NCBI GenBank assembly: GCA_011322715.1
Contig: DRLX01000467.1
Location: 1-18,653, forward strand
Reading direction: 5' to 3'
DNA length: 18,653 nt
Source of the DNA: Desulfobulbaceae bacterium
Lineage (GTDB): Bacteria > Desulfobacterota > Desulfobulbia > Desulfobulbales > Desulfobulbaceae
The notes beneath the pieces were generated by a model. The model ran no database searches, was not told where the DNA came from, and worked only from the letters and a program-made list of their open reading frames with translations. Shown in pieces: positions 1-6,850 of the stretch (its first letter is position 1; each line of letters opens with the position of its first letter). Made by a program: the position numbers and the translations under genes.

Positions 1-1854
1 GACATCAATGGTTGCCTGATGCCGGGCCTCAAGATCGGTCAGTTCTTTTCTCTTTTTATTGAGGAGATAATTGGCCACCTCGAGCGGCAGCCTGCATTCA
101 ACCCGGTGGACTTTTTTTCGTAAAATTCCGGTCTGGATCCGACGAAGAAAATAAAGCGCCTGGGTCTCCACGGACTTGACGACCCCACGTCCCTGGCAGT
201 GTTCACAGGTGAGATAACTTCCCTTTTCAATGGGAGCGCCCATCTTCTGCCGGGAAATCTGCATCAGGCCGAAACGGGAAATGCGGCTGATATCAACCTT
301 GGCCTTGTCCCTTTTCATGCTGGCCTTGACCTGCTTTTCGACTTCACGAATATGTTTTTTATTGCGCATATCGATAAAGTCAACCACGATCAGACCACCG
401 AGGTCGCGAAGCCGCAGCTGCCGGGCCAGTTCAACGGCGGCCTCCATATTGGCGAGGAAAATGGTTTCTTCAAAGTCACCGTTTTTCGAAGTCCTTCCCG
501 AATTGACATCTATGGCAACCAGGGCCTCGGTCGGATCAATAACAATCGATCCGCCGGAAGGCAACGGCACCTGAGGTTTGTAGATCGACTCGATCTGTTC
601 TTCCACATTATTCTGGTTGAAAATAGGTTTTGCGCCCCGATGCAGCTTCACCCGCACCTTGCGTTGTTTGGCGGGCAGCAGTTCAACAAACTGTTTCACC
701 TGTTCAAGCGATTCTTCAGTATCAACCAGAATTTCACAGATATCCGGGGTGAAATGATCCCGTAGAAATCGAACCACGGTCTCCTGTTCCTCATAGATAA
801 GGGCCGGAGCTTTCATGGTCTGACCACGTTTTTTGATCTCCTTCCACAACCTGAGCTGAAAGCGGAGGTCTTTCTGCAGGGCGGTCTTGGTGATATCCGC
901 ACTGGCGGTGCGAATAATGTAGCCGATTCCCTCGGGGATGGAGAAACCGCTCATAATTTCACGCAGGGCCGAGCGCCGCTCTTCACCAACGATTTTCCTT
1001 GATATACCGGCGCTGTCACTGCCGGGCATCAACACCAGACAACGGCCGGGCAGAGAAAGATAGGTTGTCATGTTGGCACCTTTATTGCCGGTCACCTCCT
1101 TGACGACCTGCACCAGCACCTCCTGTCCCTTCTTCACCACATCCTCGATTTTCAACTTTTTCCATTGATGCTGACTGATATACTTCCGGCTTCGTTCACT
1201 GACATCTTCACGGAAATATTCCGGATGAATTTCATTAAACGGCAGGAAACCGTTACGTCCCGTCCCGATATCGACAAATGCCGCCTGTAAATTGGATTCA
1301 ACGGCAACGATGCGTCCCTTATAGATATTATTTTTTGTTCGCTCCCGAACCACGGTCGTCACATGATAGGAATCAAGACGGCCGTTTTCCACCTGGGCAA
1401 TACGACATTCTTCAGGCTCTTCCGCATTGATCAGCAGTTTAACGACCCCCTTTTTCTTCTCCGGTTCCTTCCTGGTGGCCTGCCGCGATTTTTCTTTTCC
1501 CCGAGCATCGGTCTTCGTGGCTTTGGCCGGCTGTTTTTTCTTCCGCCCGCTCGTCCGTCCTCCGACAGTTGTTTTTTTGGCCGGTTCCCGTGAGGTGGAA
1601 GATTTTTTCCTCTGTTTATTTTTATCGGTGGAAGCGACTTCGCCAGGGTCGTCGTGTTCAGATGCTTTCCATTCTGTTTTTATCTCTACACCGTCAGGAT
1701 CGACCTGGTCTTTGGACTGGACAACCGCGTCCTCATCTTTGTTTTTTTTGGCCAGCAAACTGGAGACACCTTTCCACCAGGCTCCGGTGGTCGCCTTCTG
1801 CACCTTCTGTTTCTTGCCCTCTTCAGGCGATTTCGTACTCTTTTTTTCCGTCAT
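1..1854 (-). CDS. rng: Rne/Rng family ribonuclease (RNase E/G), C-terminus cut by window edge
   Basis: Endoribonuclease of the RNase E/G family, which cleaves single-stranded RNA in mRNA decay and rRNA/tRNA maturation. The frame is open from an ATG at 1854 to the window start (618 codons seen). Residues 1-135 are a Lys/Glu/Ser/Thr-rich, low-complexity tail absent from short RNase G. The catalytic module starts near residue 138, with an S1 domain around 160-240. Catalytic Asp pair: D449 (AIDVNSGR) and D492 (VVDFIDM), 43 residues apart as for E. coli RNase E D303/D346. Zn-link CEHC is C550/C553, 58 after D492, again the E. coli spacing (C404/C407). The visible part ends near the end of the small domain, so a C-terminal scaffold cannot be judged. 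AGGATAATTA before the ATG is a good ribosome-binding site. The symbol rng is a choice; rne would be equally defensible. Confidence 0.95.
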   Translation of the reverse strand, partial: MTEKKSTKSPEEGKKQKVQKATTGAWWKGVSSLLAKKNKDEDAVVQSKDQVDPDGVEIKTEWKASEHDDPGEVASTDKNKQRKKSSTSREPAKKTTVGGRTSGRKKKQPAKATKTDARGKEKSRQATRKEPEKKKGVVKLLINAEEPEECRIAQVENGRLDSYHVTTVVRERTKNNIYKGRIVAVESNLQAAFVDIGTGRNGFLPFNEIHPEYFREDVSERSRKYISQHQWKKLKIEDVVKKGQEVLVQVVKEVTGNKGANMTTYLSLPGRCLVLMPGSDSAGISRKIVGEERRSALREIMSGFSIPEGIGYIIRTASADITKTALQKDLRFQLRLWKEIKKRGQTMKAPALIYEEQETVVRFLRDHFTPDICEILVDTEESLEQVKQFVELLPAKQRKVRVKLHRGAKPIFNQNNVEEQIESIYKPQVPLPSGGSIVIDPTEALVAIDVNSGRTSKNGDFEETIFLANMEAAVELARQLRLRDLGGLIVVDFIDMRNKKHIREVEKQVKASMKRDKAKVDISRISRFGLMQISRQKMGAPIEKGSYLTCEHCQGRGVVKSVETQALYFLRRIQTGILRKKVHRVECRLPLEVANYLLNKKRKELTDLEARHQATIDV

Positions 1855-1893
1855 TAATTATCCTGCATCATCTGCTTCAGGCAGCATGTTCCA

Positions 1894-1916
1894 CCATGGG
1901 GTCGTTCAACCCATGG
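1894..1916 (-). promoter_or_regulatory. Perfect 7-bp hairpin in the 5' leader of the RNase E/G gene
   Basis: CCATGGG at 1894-1900 and CCCATGG at 1910-1916 form a perfect 7-bp inverted repeat around a 9-nt loop, about 40 nt upstream of the ribonuclease start. A second small stem (CTGC-ctgaa-GCAG) lies between it and the ribosome-binding site. Known in enterobacteria: RNase E autoregulates through hairpins in its own 5' UTR. Whether this leader does the same is inference. Confidence 0.35.
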
Positions 1917-1964
1917 CGGCAACCGTCATTTTTTTCAGGACCAATGGAGACCATCACCTGTATG

Positions 1965-1981
1965 AAAAGGGCTTTGGGCCC
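1965..1981 (-). terminator. Weak terminator-like hairpin after the radical SAM gene
   Basis: Read on the minus strand, GGGC-CCAAA-GCCC is followed directly by TTTTC, about 40 nt past the radical SAM stop codon. The stem is only 4 bp, so it may be a weak intrinsic terminator or chance. If inactive, the radical SAM and ribonuclease genes would be co-transcribed. Confidence 0.25.
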
Positions 1982-2020
1982 ATTATTTCATATCATATTG
2001 TTCGACCCGTCTGGATAGGC

Positions 2021-3052
2021 CTACAGTAAATAGTAGACCCTGTCACCATGGACACGGGTACGCACCTGTCCTGAACGAACCAACGGCGTTAGATACTGCT
2101 CAACTTTTTCCGGTCCTCCACAGGGGAAGATCGCATCTATATCGGCAGCCGTACAGGGCCGCCGCTTTAACATTTGTAAAATATCATCCATGATATCCTG
2201 CCGGCTTCTTCCATGGCCGAATACCACTTCAGCATCCTCAGCGCCGGTACCGCCGCTCCGGGCAAGCAGATCAACGGGGATACCGGGATTGTTTTTTCTC
2301 ATCGTTGCCGCGATTTCCCGCATCCGATCGTTACCGACCGGACGGGCGAAAGACTCAAGCGGAGGCCGGGCCACGGTATTGAGTTGAATACGATCAAGAC
2401 GCATTCCGGCTATCACCTCCAGCAAGGCCTGAACATCGGCTTGACCGTCATTGACATTCAAAGCAAATAATATCTCCAGCCATATCTCCCCGGTGTACTC
2501 ATGAGAAAAAACGGTCAGACCTTCAATTATCTTCTTTAAATCAAGGCAGGTGGCCGGACGATCGATTTTCCTGAAACTTTTCTCGCGGGCGGCATCAAGA
2601 GAGGGGATGACCACGTCGGCGACGGCAAGTTCCCGGCGGATCTGCGCATCCATAAGCGTTGTGCCGTTGGTCAACACGGCAATTTTCTTGCCTGTCGTCT
2701 TCTTGAGATGGGTAAGGATACGACCAAATCCACTGTGCAGAGTCGGTTCCCCACTGGCCGTGACCGTAACGACATCGATTTCCCGCTCCCGGCCCGGTTC
2801 TGCAAAATACCGGTCGATCTCGCCGAGGATTTTCTCCGTCGGTACATATTCCGCCCGTTCACAGGTCAACCGATCAGTTGCGCCGACTTCGCAATAGATA
2901 CAGTTTAAGTTACATACTTTATCGGAAAAAAGGTCAATGCCGAGTGATCGGCCAAGCCGTCTCGAATTGACAGGGCCAAAAATATGATCCATAAGAGGTG
3001 AAATATCAGTGTACTGCCGATGAGGAGAGAAGGGATCAATTGCCCAATACAT
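2021..3052 (-). CDS. Radical SAM protein (COG0731-like Fe-S oxidoreductase)
   Basis: Radical S-adenosylmethionine enzyme; its substrate is not known to me. The 4Fe-4S/SAM motif is CNLNCIYC (C47, C51, C54 from the first Met; C-x3-C-x2-C). It is preceded by FGPVNSRRLGRSLGID, typical of the COG0731 group, and followed by TASGEPTLH, the GEP-like SAM-binding segment, so the radical SAM domain covers roughly residues 22-250. The last 70 residues (MLKRRPCTAADI... to the C-terminus) look like a small winged-helix domain. Two starts are possible: ATG 3052 (343 aa) and ATG 2992 (MDHIFGPV, 323 aa). The shorter one begins where family members usually begin, but neither has a strong ribosome-binding site. 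The gene is divergent from lptD and co-directional with the ribonuclease. Confidence 0.85.
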   Translation of the reverse strand: MYWAIDPFSPHRQYTDISPLMDHIFGPVNSRRLGRSLGIDLFSDKVCNLNCIYCEVGATDRLTCERAEYVPTEKILGEIDRYFAEPGREREIDVVTVTASGEPTLHSGFGRILTHLKKTTGKKIAVLTNGTTLMDAQIRRELAVADVVIPSLDAAREKSFRKIDRPATCLDLKKIIEGLTVFSHEYTGEIWLEILFALNVNDGQADVQALLEVIAGMRLDRIQLNTVARPPLESFARPVGNDRMREIAATMRKNNPGIPVDLLARSGGTGAEDAEVVFGHGRSRQDIMDDILQMLKRRPCTAADIDAIFPCGGPEKVEQYLTPLVRSGQVRTRVHGDRVYYLL

Positions 3053-3075
3053 ACTTTATACTTTTCTACATTCGT

Positions 3076-3104
3076 TAGATAAACTAATTTCCATGGGCAT
3101 GCAA
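3076..3104 (-). promoter_or_regulatory. Possible sigma70-type promoter of the radical SAM gene
   Basis: On the minus strand TTGCAT (3104-3099), a 17-bp spacer and TATCTA (3081-3076) give an acceptable spacing with a modest match to consensus. A start site near 3069 would leave a short leader before ATG 3052. It lies back to back with the stronger lptD promoter. Confidence 0.35.
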
Positions 3105-3125
3105 GCCTATTCTCCGCCTTTTTTC

Positions 3126-3154
3126 TTGACACAACCTATTGGTACGCGTACATT
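3126..3154 (+). promoter_or_regulatory. Sigma70-type promoter of lptD
   Basis: TTGACA (3126-3131) is a perfect -35 box, followed by a 17-bp spacer and TACATT (3149-3154), a 4/6 match to TATAAT. Transcription would begin near 3161, which rules out the in-frame TTG at 3139 as the lptD start and favours ATG 3181 or ATG 3241. Confidence 0.65.
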
Positions 3155-3180
3155 TCCTCAAATCAGGCTTATGTTTTCCG

Positions 3181-5577
3181 ATGGCGATCACCACTCAAAA
3201 AAGACGCAGATTGTCTATTCGGAATTTTCACACTACTTTTATGCAGGAGCAGGTCGAGGTGCAACAGAACATCCAATCCACTCCGATTGTCCTTTTTACC
3301 CTCCTTTTGTCCGCAGGCTTTCTCCTTTTTCCCCTACAGAGTCCTGCAAGCTCTATCCAGGCGAAAGAATGGAACATTACGGCCGATAAAATAACCCGTT
3401 ATGAAGACCCGCCCAGTATTATCGCCGAGGGTAACGTCATTCTAAAAAAAATCGAGTCGGTAACCAGAAAGAAAAAAAATAACCGGACAACCGACTGGAC
3501 CAGTCTTCTTGGTGAAGAAGATACGACAGGAAAAGAAGAAAAAGAGGAAACGGTCACCGAACGAAAAACTTTGACAACCATCAAGGCGGACTGGATTGCC
3601 TATGATGTCGATCTCGGCAAGATAAAAGCCCGGGGTAACCTGCTCATTGATATCGGGCCGGACCAACTGTCGGCGGAATCGGGCACGGTTGATCTCAACC
3701 GGGAAACCGGCACCTTCCGGAATGCTACCATTATACGTCAGTACAAAGACATGCACCTTGAAGGCAGGGTCATTGAAAAAACAGGTGACCTGACCTACCA
3801 TATCGAGGATGGCTGGATCATTACCTGTAAAGTCAAAGAAGGGGAAACGCCGCCCTGGAGTTTTGCCGCCTCGGATGCCGAAATCACTGAGAACGGCTAT
3901 GCCTTTCTAAAAAATGCGACCTTCCGGATAAAAGATATTCCCGTTCTTTACATGCCTATCATTTTTCTTCCGGCAAAGACCTCACGCCAGACCGGCTTTC
4001 TCTTTCCCTCCGTCGGCCTGTCCGACCGGGATGGATTTGATTTTACCGCTCCTTTTTTCATTAATCTTTCCCCCTCAAGCGACATCACTCTGTATCCCGA
4101 GTACATAAGCGAGCGGGGCTTTATGACGGGAATTGAGGCCCGTTATACGACCGATCCAACGTCCATGGGATTCTTCATGGCCAATTTCCTCAACGATGAC
4201 TTAAGTGATCCCGATGATCCGGGGAACGCCGATTATTATGCCGATGGCGGATTTACCCATACCAATCAGGAACGATATTGGGTACGGGGCAAGGCCAACC
4301 AGAACTTTGGCCAGTGGACCACGCGCCTGGATCTTGATGTTGCATCCGATCTCGACTACCTGACGGAATTCAACAGCGGTTTGACCGGTTTTATTACCAG
4401 TCAAAACAGGTTTTTTGATACCTTCGGCCGGGGCTTCCAGAACAAGACCTCATTGACGAGAGAAAATACTCTGAAGGTTTTGCGGTCCTGGGATAACGGT
4501 TCCTCCCTGCAGATCAACCTGCTCGGCATCAATGACCTGAGGGAGCCAAAGACCAGTCCGGACCCGCTCTGGAACCTGCCGGCAATCAACTATTCCGGCC
4601 TGTTGCCGATCTATGATACCGGGGTCGACTTTTCCTGGGACACCAACTATACCAATTTCTGGAGGGACAAAGGCGTTCGAGCGCAACGAATCGATCTTCC
4701 TTTGAAACTGATCGCCGGTGTTCCTCTGTCTCCGTATCTTGAAACCACTGTTGATGCCGGTATCCGCAACACCAGCTATCTCATAGATGATAACGGTGAT
4801 GAGGCATGGAAGGATTCCGACACGGAAAATCGATTTCTGGTTGAATTCGGCGGTAAGGTTGGAACGGATATTGCCCGTGATTTTAACATCAATGTCGGCG
4901 AGATATATCGCTGGAGCCATACCTTCAGGCCCTCAATATCGTATCGGTATGTATCCGATGATGATCAGGACAACCTGCCGCAATTTGATGATATCGACAG
5001 GGTCGCCAATCAAAACATCATTTACTATAATCTGGATAATTTCTTTTCCATCTTCGGTCTGCACAACGGCTCGGAATATGATAGGCAGTACGGCTACCTG
5101 AAAATTCGCCAGGGATATGATTTCCGCAGTGAAAAAAGCGATACCCCTCTGACCCCCGTGGAGATCAAAGCGGCTCTCTTTCCGATCAAGGATTTCCGTC
5201 TTGTCTATCGCTCCGATATTGATGTCTATGGGGCCGGGGTGCTGCGAAATGCCCTGGAGACCAGCTATAAAAACGGCAGAGGCGATACCTTTTATTTTGA
5301 TTATTTTTCCAGCAACAACGAGGATGAAAATGATACGGAATCCATCAAGGGCGGAGCAAGAATTTCTCTGCTCTACTCGTTGATCGCGTCCTACGACATA
5401 GAGCGTTCGTTGGAAGACAGCCAGACCGTTCAGGAAAACTTCAGCCTTATCTATCAACCCTCTTGCTGGTCGGTTGAATTTGCAACCAATTACACCCCGG
5501 GTAACCAGAAATACATGGTCATGTTTCGACTGGCGAACATCGGCAATCCCTTTGGGATAGACCTGCCGGGTATCTAA
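3181..5577 (+). CDS. lptD: LPS-assembly outer-membrane protein LptD (OstA/Imp)
   Basis: Outer-membrane translocon that, with lipoprotein LptE, inserts LPS into the outer leaflet. From ATG 3181 the product is 798 aa. A hydrophobic signal core (VLFTLLLSAGFLLF) ends at an ASS cleavage-like site. Next comes an OstA/LptA-like domain (ITADKITRYEDPPSIIAEGNV, later DWIAYDVDLGKIKARGNLLID). It is interrupted by about 38 charged residues rich in Lys, Glu and Thr. The LptD barrel (PVLYMPIIFLPAKTSRQTGF onward) is rich in aromatic/Asp strands. Only two cysteines remain after the signal: C216 (IITCKV) and C762 (PSCWSV), the latter in the conserved C-terminal Cys region. ATG 3241 would shorten the long basic n-region, but it leaves an acidic start; neither has a clear ribosome-binding site. 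The gene has its own promoter and no classical terminator; a palindromic element begins at the base after the stop codon. Confidence 0.93.
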   Translation: MAITTQKRRRLSIRNFHTTFMQEQVEVQQNIQSTPIVLFTLLLSAGFLLFPLQSPASSIQAKEWNITADKITRYEDPPSIIAEGNVILKKIESVTRKKKNNRTTDWTSLLGEEDTTGKEEKEETVTERKTLTTIKADWIAYDVDLGKIKARGNLLIDIGPDQLSAESGTVDLNRETGTFRNATIIRQYKDMHLEGRVIEKTGDLTYHIEDGWIITCKVKEGETPPWSFAASDAEITENGYAFLKNATFRIKDIPVLYMPIIFLPAKTSRQTGFLFPSVGLSDRDGFDFTAPFFINLSPSSDITLYPEYISERGFMTGIEARYTTDPTSMGFFMANFLNDDLSDPDDPGNADYYADGGFTHTNQERYWVRGKANQNFGQWTTRLDLDVASDLDYLTEFNSGLTGFITSQNRFFDTFGRGFQNKTSLTRENTLKVLRSWDNGSSLQINLLGINDLREPKTSPDPLWNLPAINYSGLLPIYDTGVDFSWDTNYTNFWRDKGVRAQRIDLPLKLIAGVPLSPYLETTVDAGIRNTSYLIDDNGDEAWKDSDTENRFLVEFGGKVGTDIARDFNINVGEIYRWSHTFRPSISYRYVSDDDQDNLPQFDDIDRVANQNIIYYNLDNFFSIFGLHNGSEYDRQYGYLKIRQGYDFRSEKSDTPLTPVEIKAALFPIKDFRLVYRSDIDVYGAGVLRNALETSYKNGRGDTFYFDYFSSNNEDENDTESIKGGARISLLYSLIASYDIERSLEDSQTVQENFSLIYQPSCWSVEFATNYTPGNQKYMVMFRLANIGNPFGIDLPGI

Positions 5578-5736
5578 GGGCCTGTGCAAAAATAAGTGTA
5601 ACATCCTGCTTGCCCTTTTGCCCATTTTCTACGTTGCGTAAAGAGCTGAAGAGAAGAGACTATGTAACTCATTACGCGCCTTGAAAATGAACAAAACTTC
5701 AGCACAAAATTGTTACACTTATTTCCTTACAGCCCC
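5578..5736. mobile_element. MITE-like palindromic element (about 159 bp, 26-bp terminal inverted repeats)
   Basis: The ends are imperfect inverted repeats. Left is 5578-5603 (GGGCCTGTGCAAAAATAAGT...) and right is 5711-5736 (reverse complement GGGGCTGTAAGGAAATAAGT...). They match at 21 of 26 positions, including an uninterrupted 14-base run (AAATAAGTGTAACA). A second inverted pair lies inside (5623-5641 against 5672-5689, CATTTTC...GCGTAA), so much of the element could fold into one long hairpin. Both flanks read TAA (5575-5577 and 5737-5739), possibly a 3-bp target duplication. There is no transposase or convincing ORF within. It looks like a non-autonomous IS derivative; the parent family cannot be named from this copy. 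Confidence 0.65.
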
Positions 5737-5877
5737 TAAAATTTGAGAATTTATGGTTGAACCACAGCAGGGATCGGGTAGTTGCCGGATTTTCGCCGAT
5801 TGAGGTCAAAAAAATTTTTCTAATCCCCGTATAACTCTCTTGCGGGTTAACTGCGCCGGAACCTGGACCATCTTTTC
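5737..5877. other. Gap between the palindromic element and the DHH gene
   Basis: Together with the element this makes a 300-base gene-free stretch. The 141 bases after the element are AT-rich and contain a -10-like TATAAC (5830-5835) without a convincing -35 box, a small CCCG/CGGG inverted repeat around it, and an A7-T5 tract. No gene is supported. It may hold the promoter for the DHH-mltB-mltA block. Confidence 0.4.
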
Positions 5878-6840
5878 ATGATCGCATATGACGTTTTCAA
5901 CGGTGATGCTGATGGAATATGCGCCCTCCATCAGCTTCGCCTCAAAGATCCGCTTCCCGATGCACACCTTGTCACCGGGGTGAAACGTGATATCCGCCTG
6001 TTAGAAAAAATACACCATGTCAAAAATTCGCACATTACCGTGCTTGATGTCTCCATGGACAGGAACCGCGAACCATTGCTTACCCTGCTTGCCCATGGAA
6101 ATTCCATTGTCTACATTGATCATCACTTCAGCGGCGATATACCCGAAAACAGCGCTCTGCAGGCGCATATTGATCCCGCACCCCTAACCTGCACATCGAT
6201 GATTGTCGATAAGCTCCTCGGTGGCGCCCACCGAAAATGGGCCATTGTCGGCGCCTTTGGCGATAATCTTGACGAAACCGCACTCCGAGCCGCCCAGGAA
6301 ATGGGCCTGTCTCAACAGGAAACGGATCAACTTAGAGAAACGGGTATTCTGCTCAACTATAATGGATACGGCGCCACGGTGGATGATTTATTGTATCCGC
6401 CGGAAAAACTCTTTGTCCATGTGCATACGTTCACCGATCCCCTGGATTTCCATGCATCGTCACCCATGCTCCACACTCTTCGCCGGGGGTATCGGGATGA
6501 TATGGCCAGGGCCGATGCGGCAATACCGATACTAAAAAATACCAGCGGCAGAATCTTTGAACTGCCGAATGCACCCTGGGCCCGCAGGGTAGCCGGTGTC
6601 TTTTCCAATACCCTGGCCAGGCAAAAACCTGAACTGGCACACGCGCTGATCATTGCCAATGCAGATGGGTCCCTGCGCATCAGTGTGCGTGCTCCACTTG
6701 AGAGACGACAGGGCGCTGATGGGCTTTGTCGCAGATTCCCGACCGGAGGGGGGCGTGCCGCAGCCGCCGGAATCAATCAACTGCCTGCCAAAATGAAAAA
6801 AGAATTTATAACTGCGTTTTCCAATCAATTTTCCACGTGA
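5878..6840 (+). CDS. DHH-family phosphoesterase
   Basis: Metal-dependent phosphodiesterase/phosphatase of the DHH superfamily (which includes NrnA-type nanoRNases, pAp phosphatases, c-di-AMP hydrolases and RecJ). The metal ligands are visible in order: N8/D10/D12 (FNGDADG), D57 (VLDVSMD), D81-H82-H83 (YIDHH) and D129 (GAFGDN). A C-terminal DHHA1-like end has the glycine motif TGGGRAAAAGIN at residues 289-300, where most relatives have His in place of Arg292. At 320 aa it has the length of the NrnA-like class and has no signal peptide or membrane segment, so it is cytosolic. The exact substrate cannot be read from the sequence. The start follows a weak TGGA. mltB begins 10 nt after its stop, so the three genes probably form one transcript. 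Confidence 0.85.
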   Translation: MIAYDVFNGDADGICALHQLRLKDPLPDAHLVTGVKRDIRLLEKIHHVKNSHITVLDVSMDRNREPLLTLLAHGNSIVYIDHHFSGDIPENSALQAHIDPAPLTCTSMIVDKLLGGAHRKWAIVGAFGDNLDETALRAAQEMGLSQQETDQLRETGILLNYNGYGATVDDLLYPPEKLFVHVHTFTDPLDFHASSPMLHTLRRGYRDDMARADAAIPILKNTSGRIFELPNAPWARRVAGVFSNTLARQKPELAHALIIANADGSLRISVRAPLERRQGADGLCRRFPTGGGRAAAAGINQLPAKMKKEFITAFSNQFST

Positions 6841-6850
6841 GAAATACTTC

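Noticed and set aside
199..765. 188-aa plus-strand ORF
   Set aside because: Antisense to the ribonuclease catalytic domain, whose motifs are unmistakable; no family features of its own.
1427..2029. 200-aa plus-strand ORF
   Set aside because: Antisense to the low-complexity ribonuclease N-terminus; its Phe/Ser/Leu-rich composition is the mirror of Lys/Glu codons.
3139..3180. TTG 3139 as the lptD start
   Set aside because: It lies inside the -35/-10 spacer of the predicted promoter, upstream of the likely transcription start.
4933..5625. 230-aa minus-strand ORF
   Set aside because: Shadow of lptD that also crosses the inserted palindromic element; no recognisable domain.
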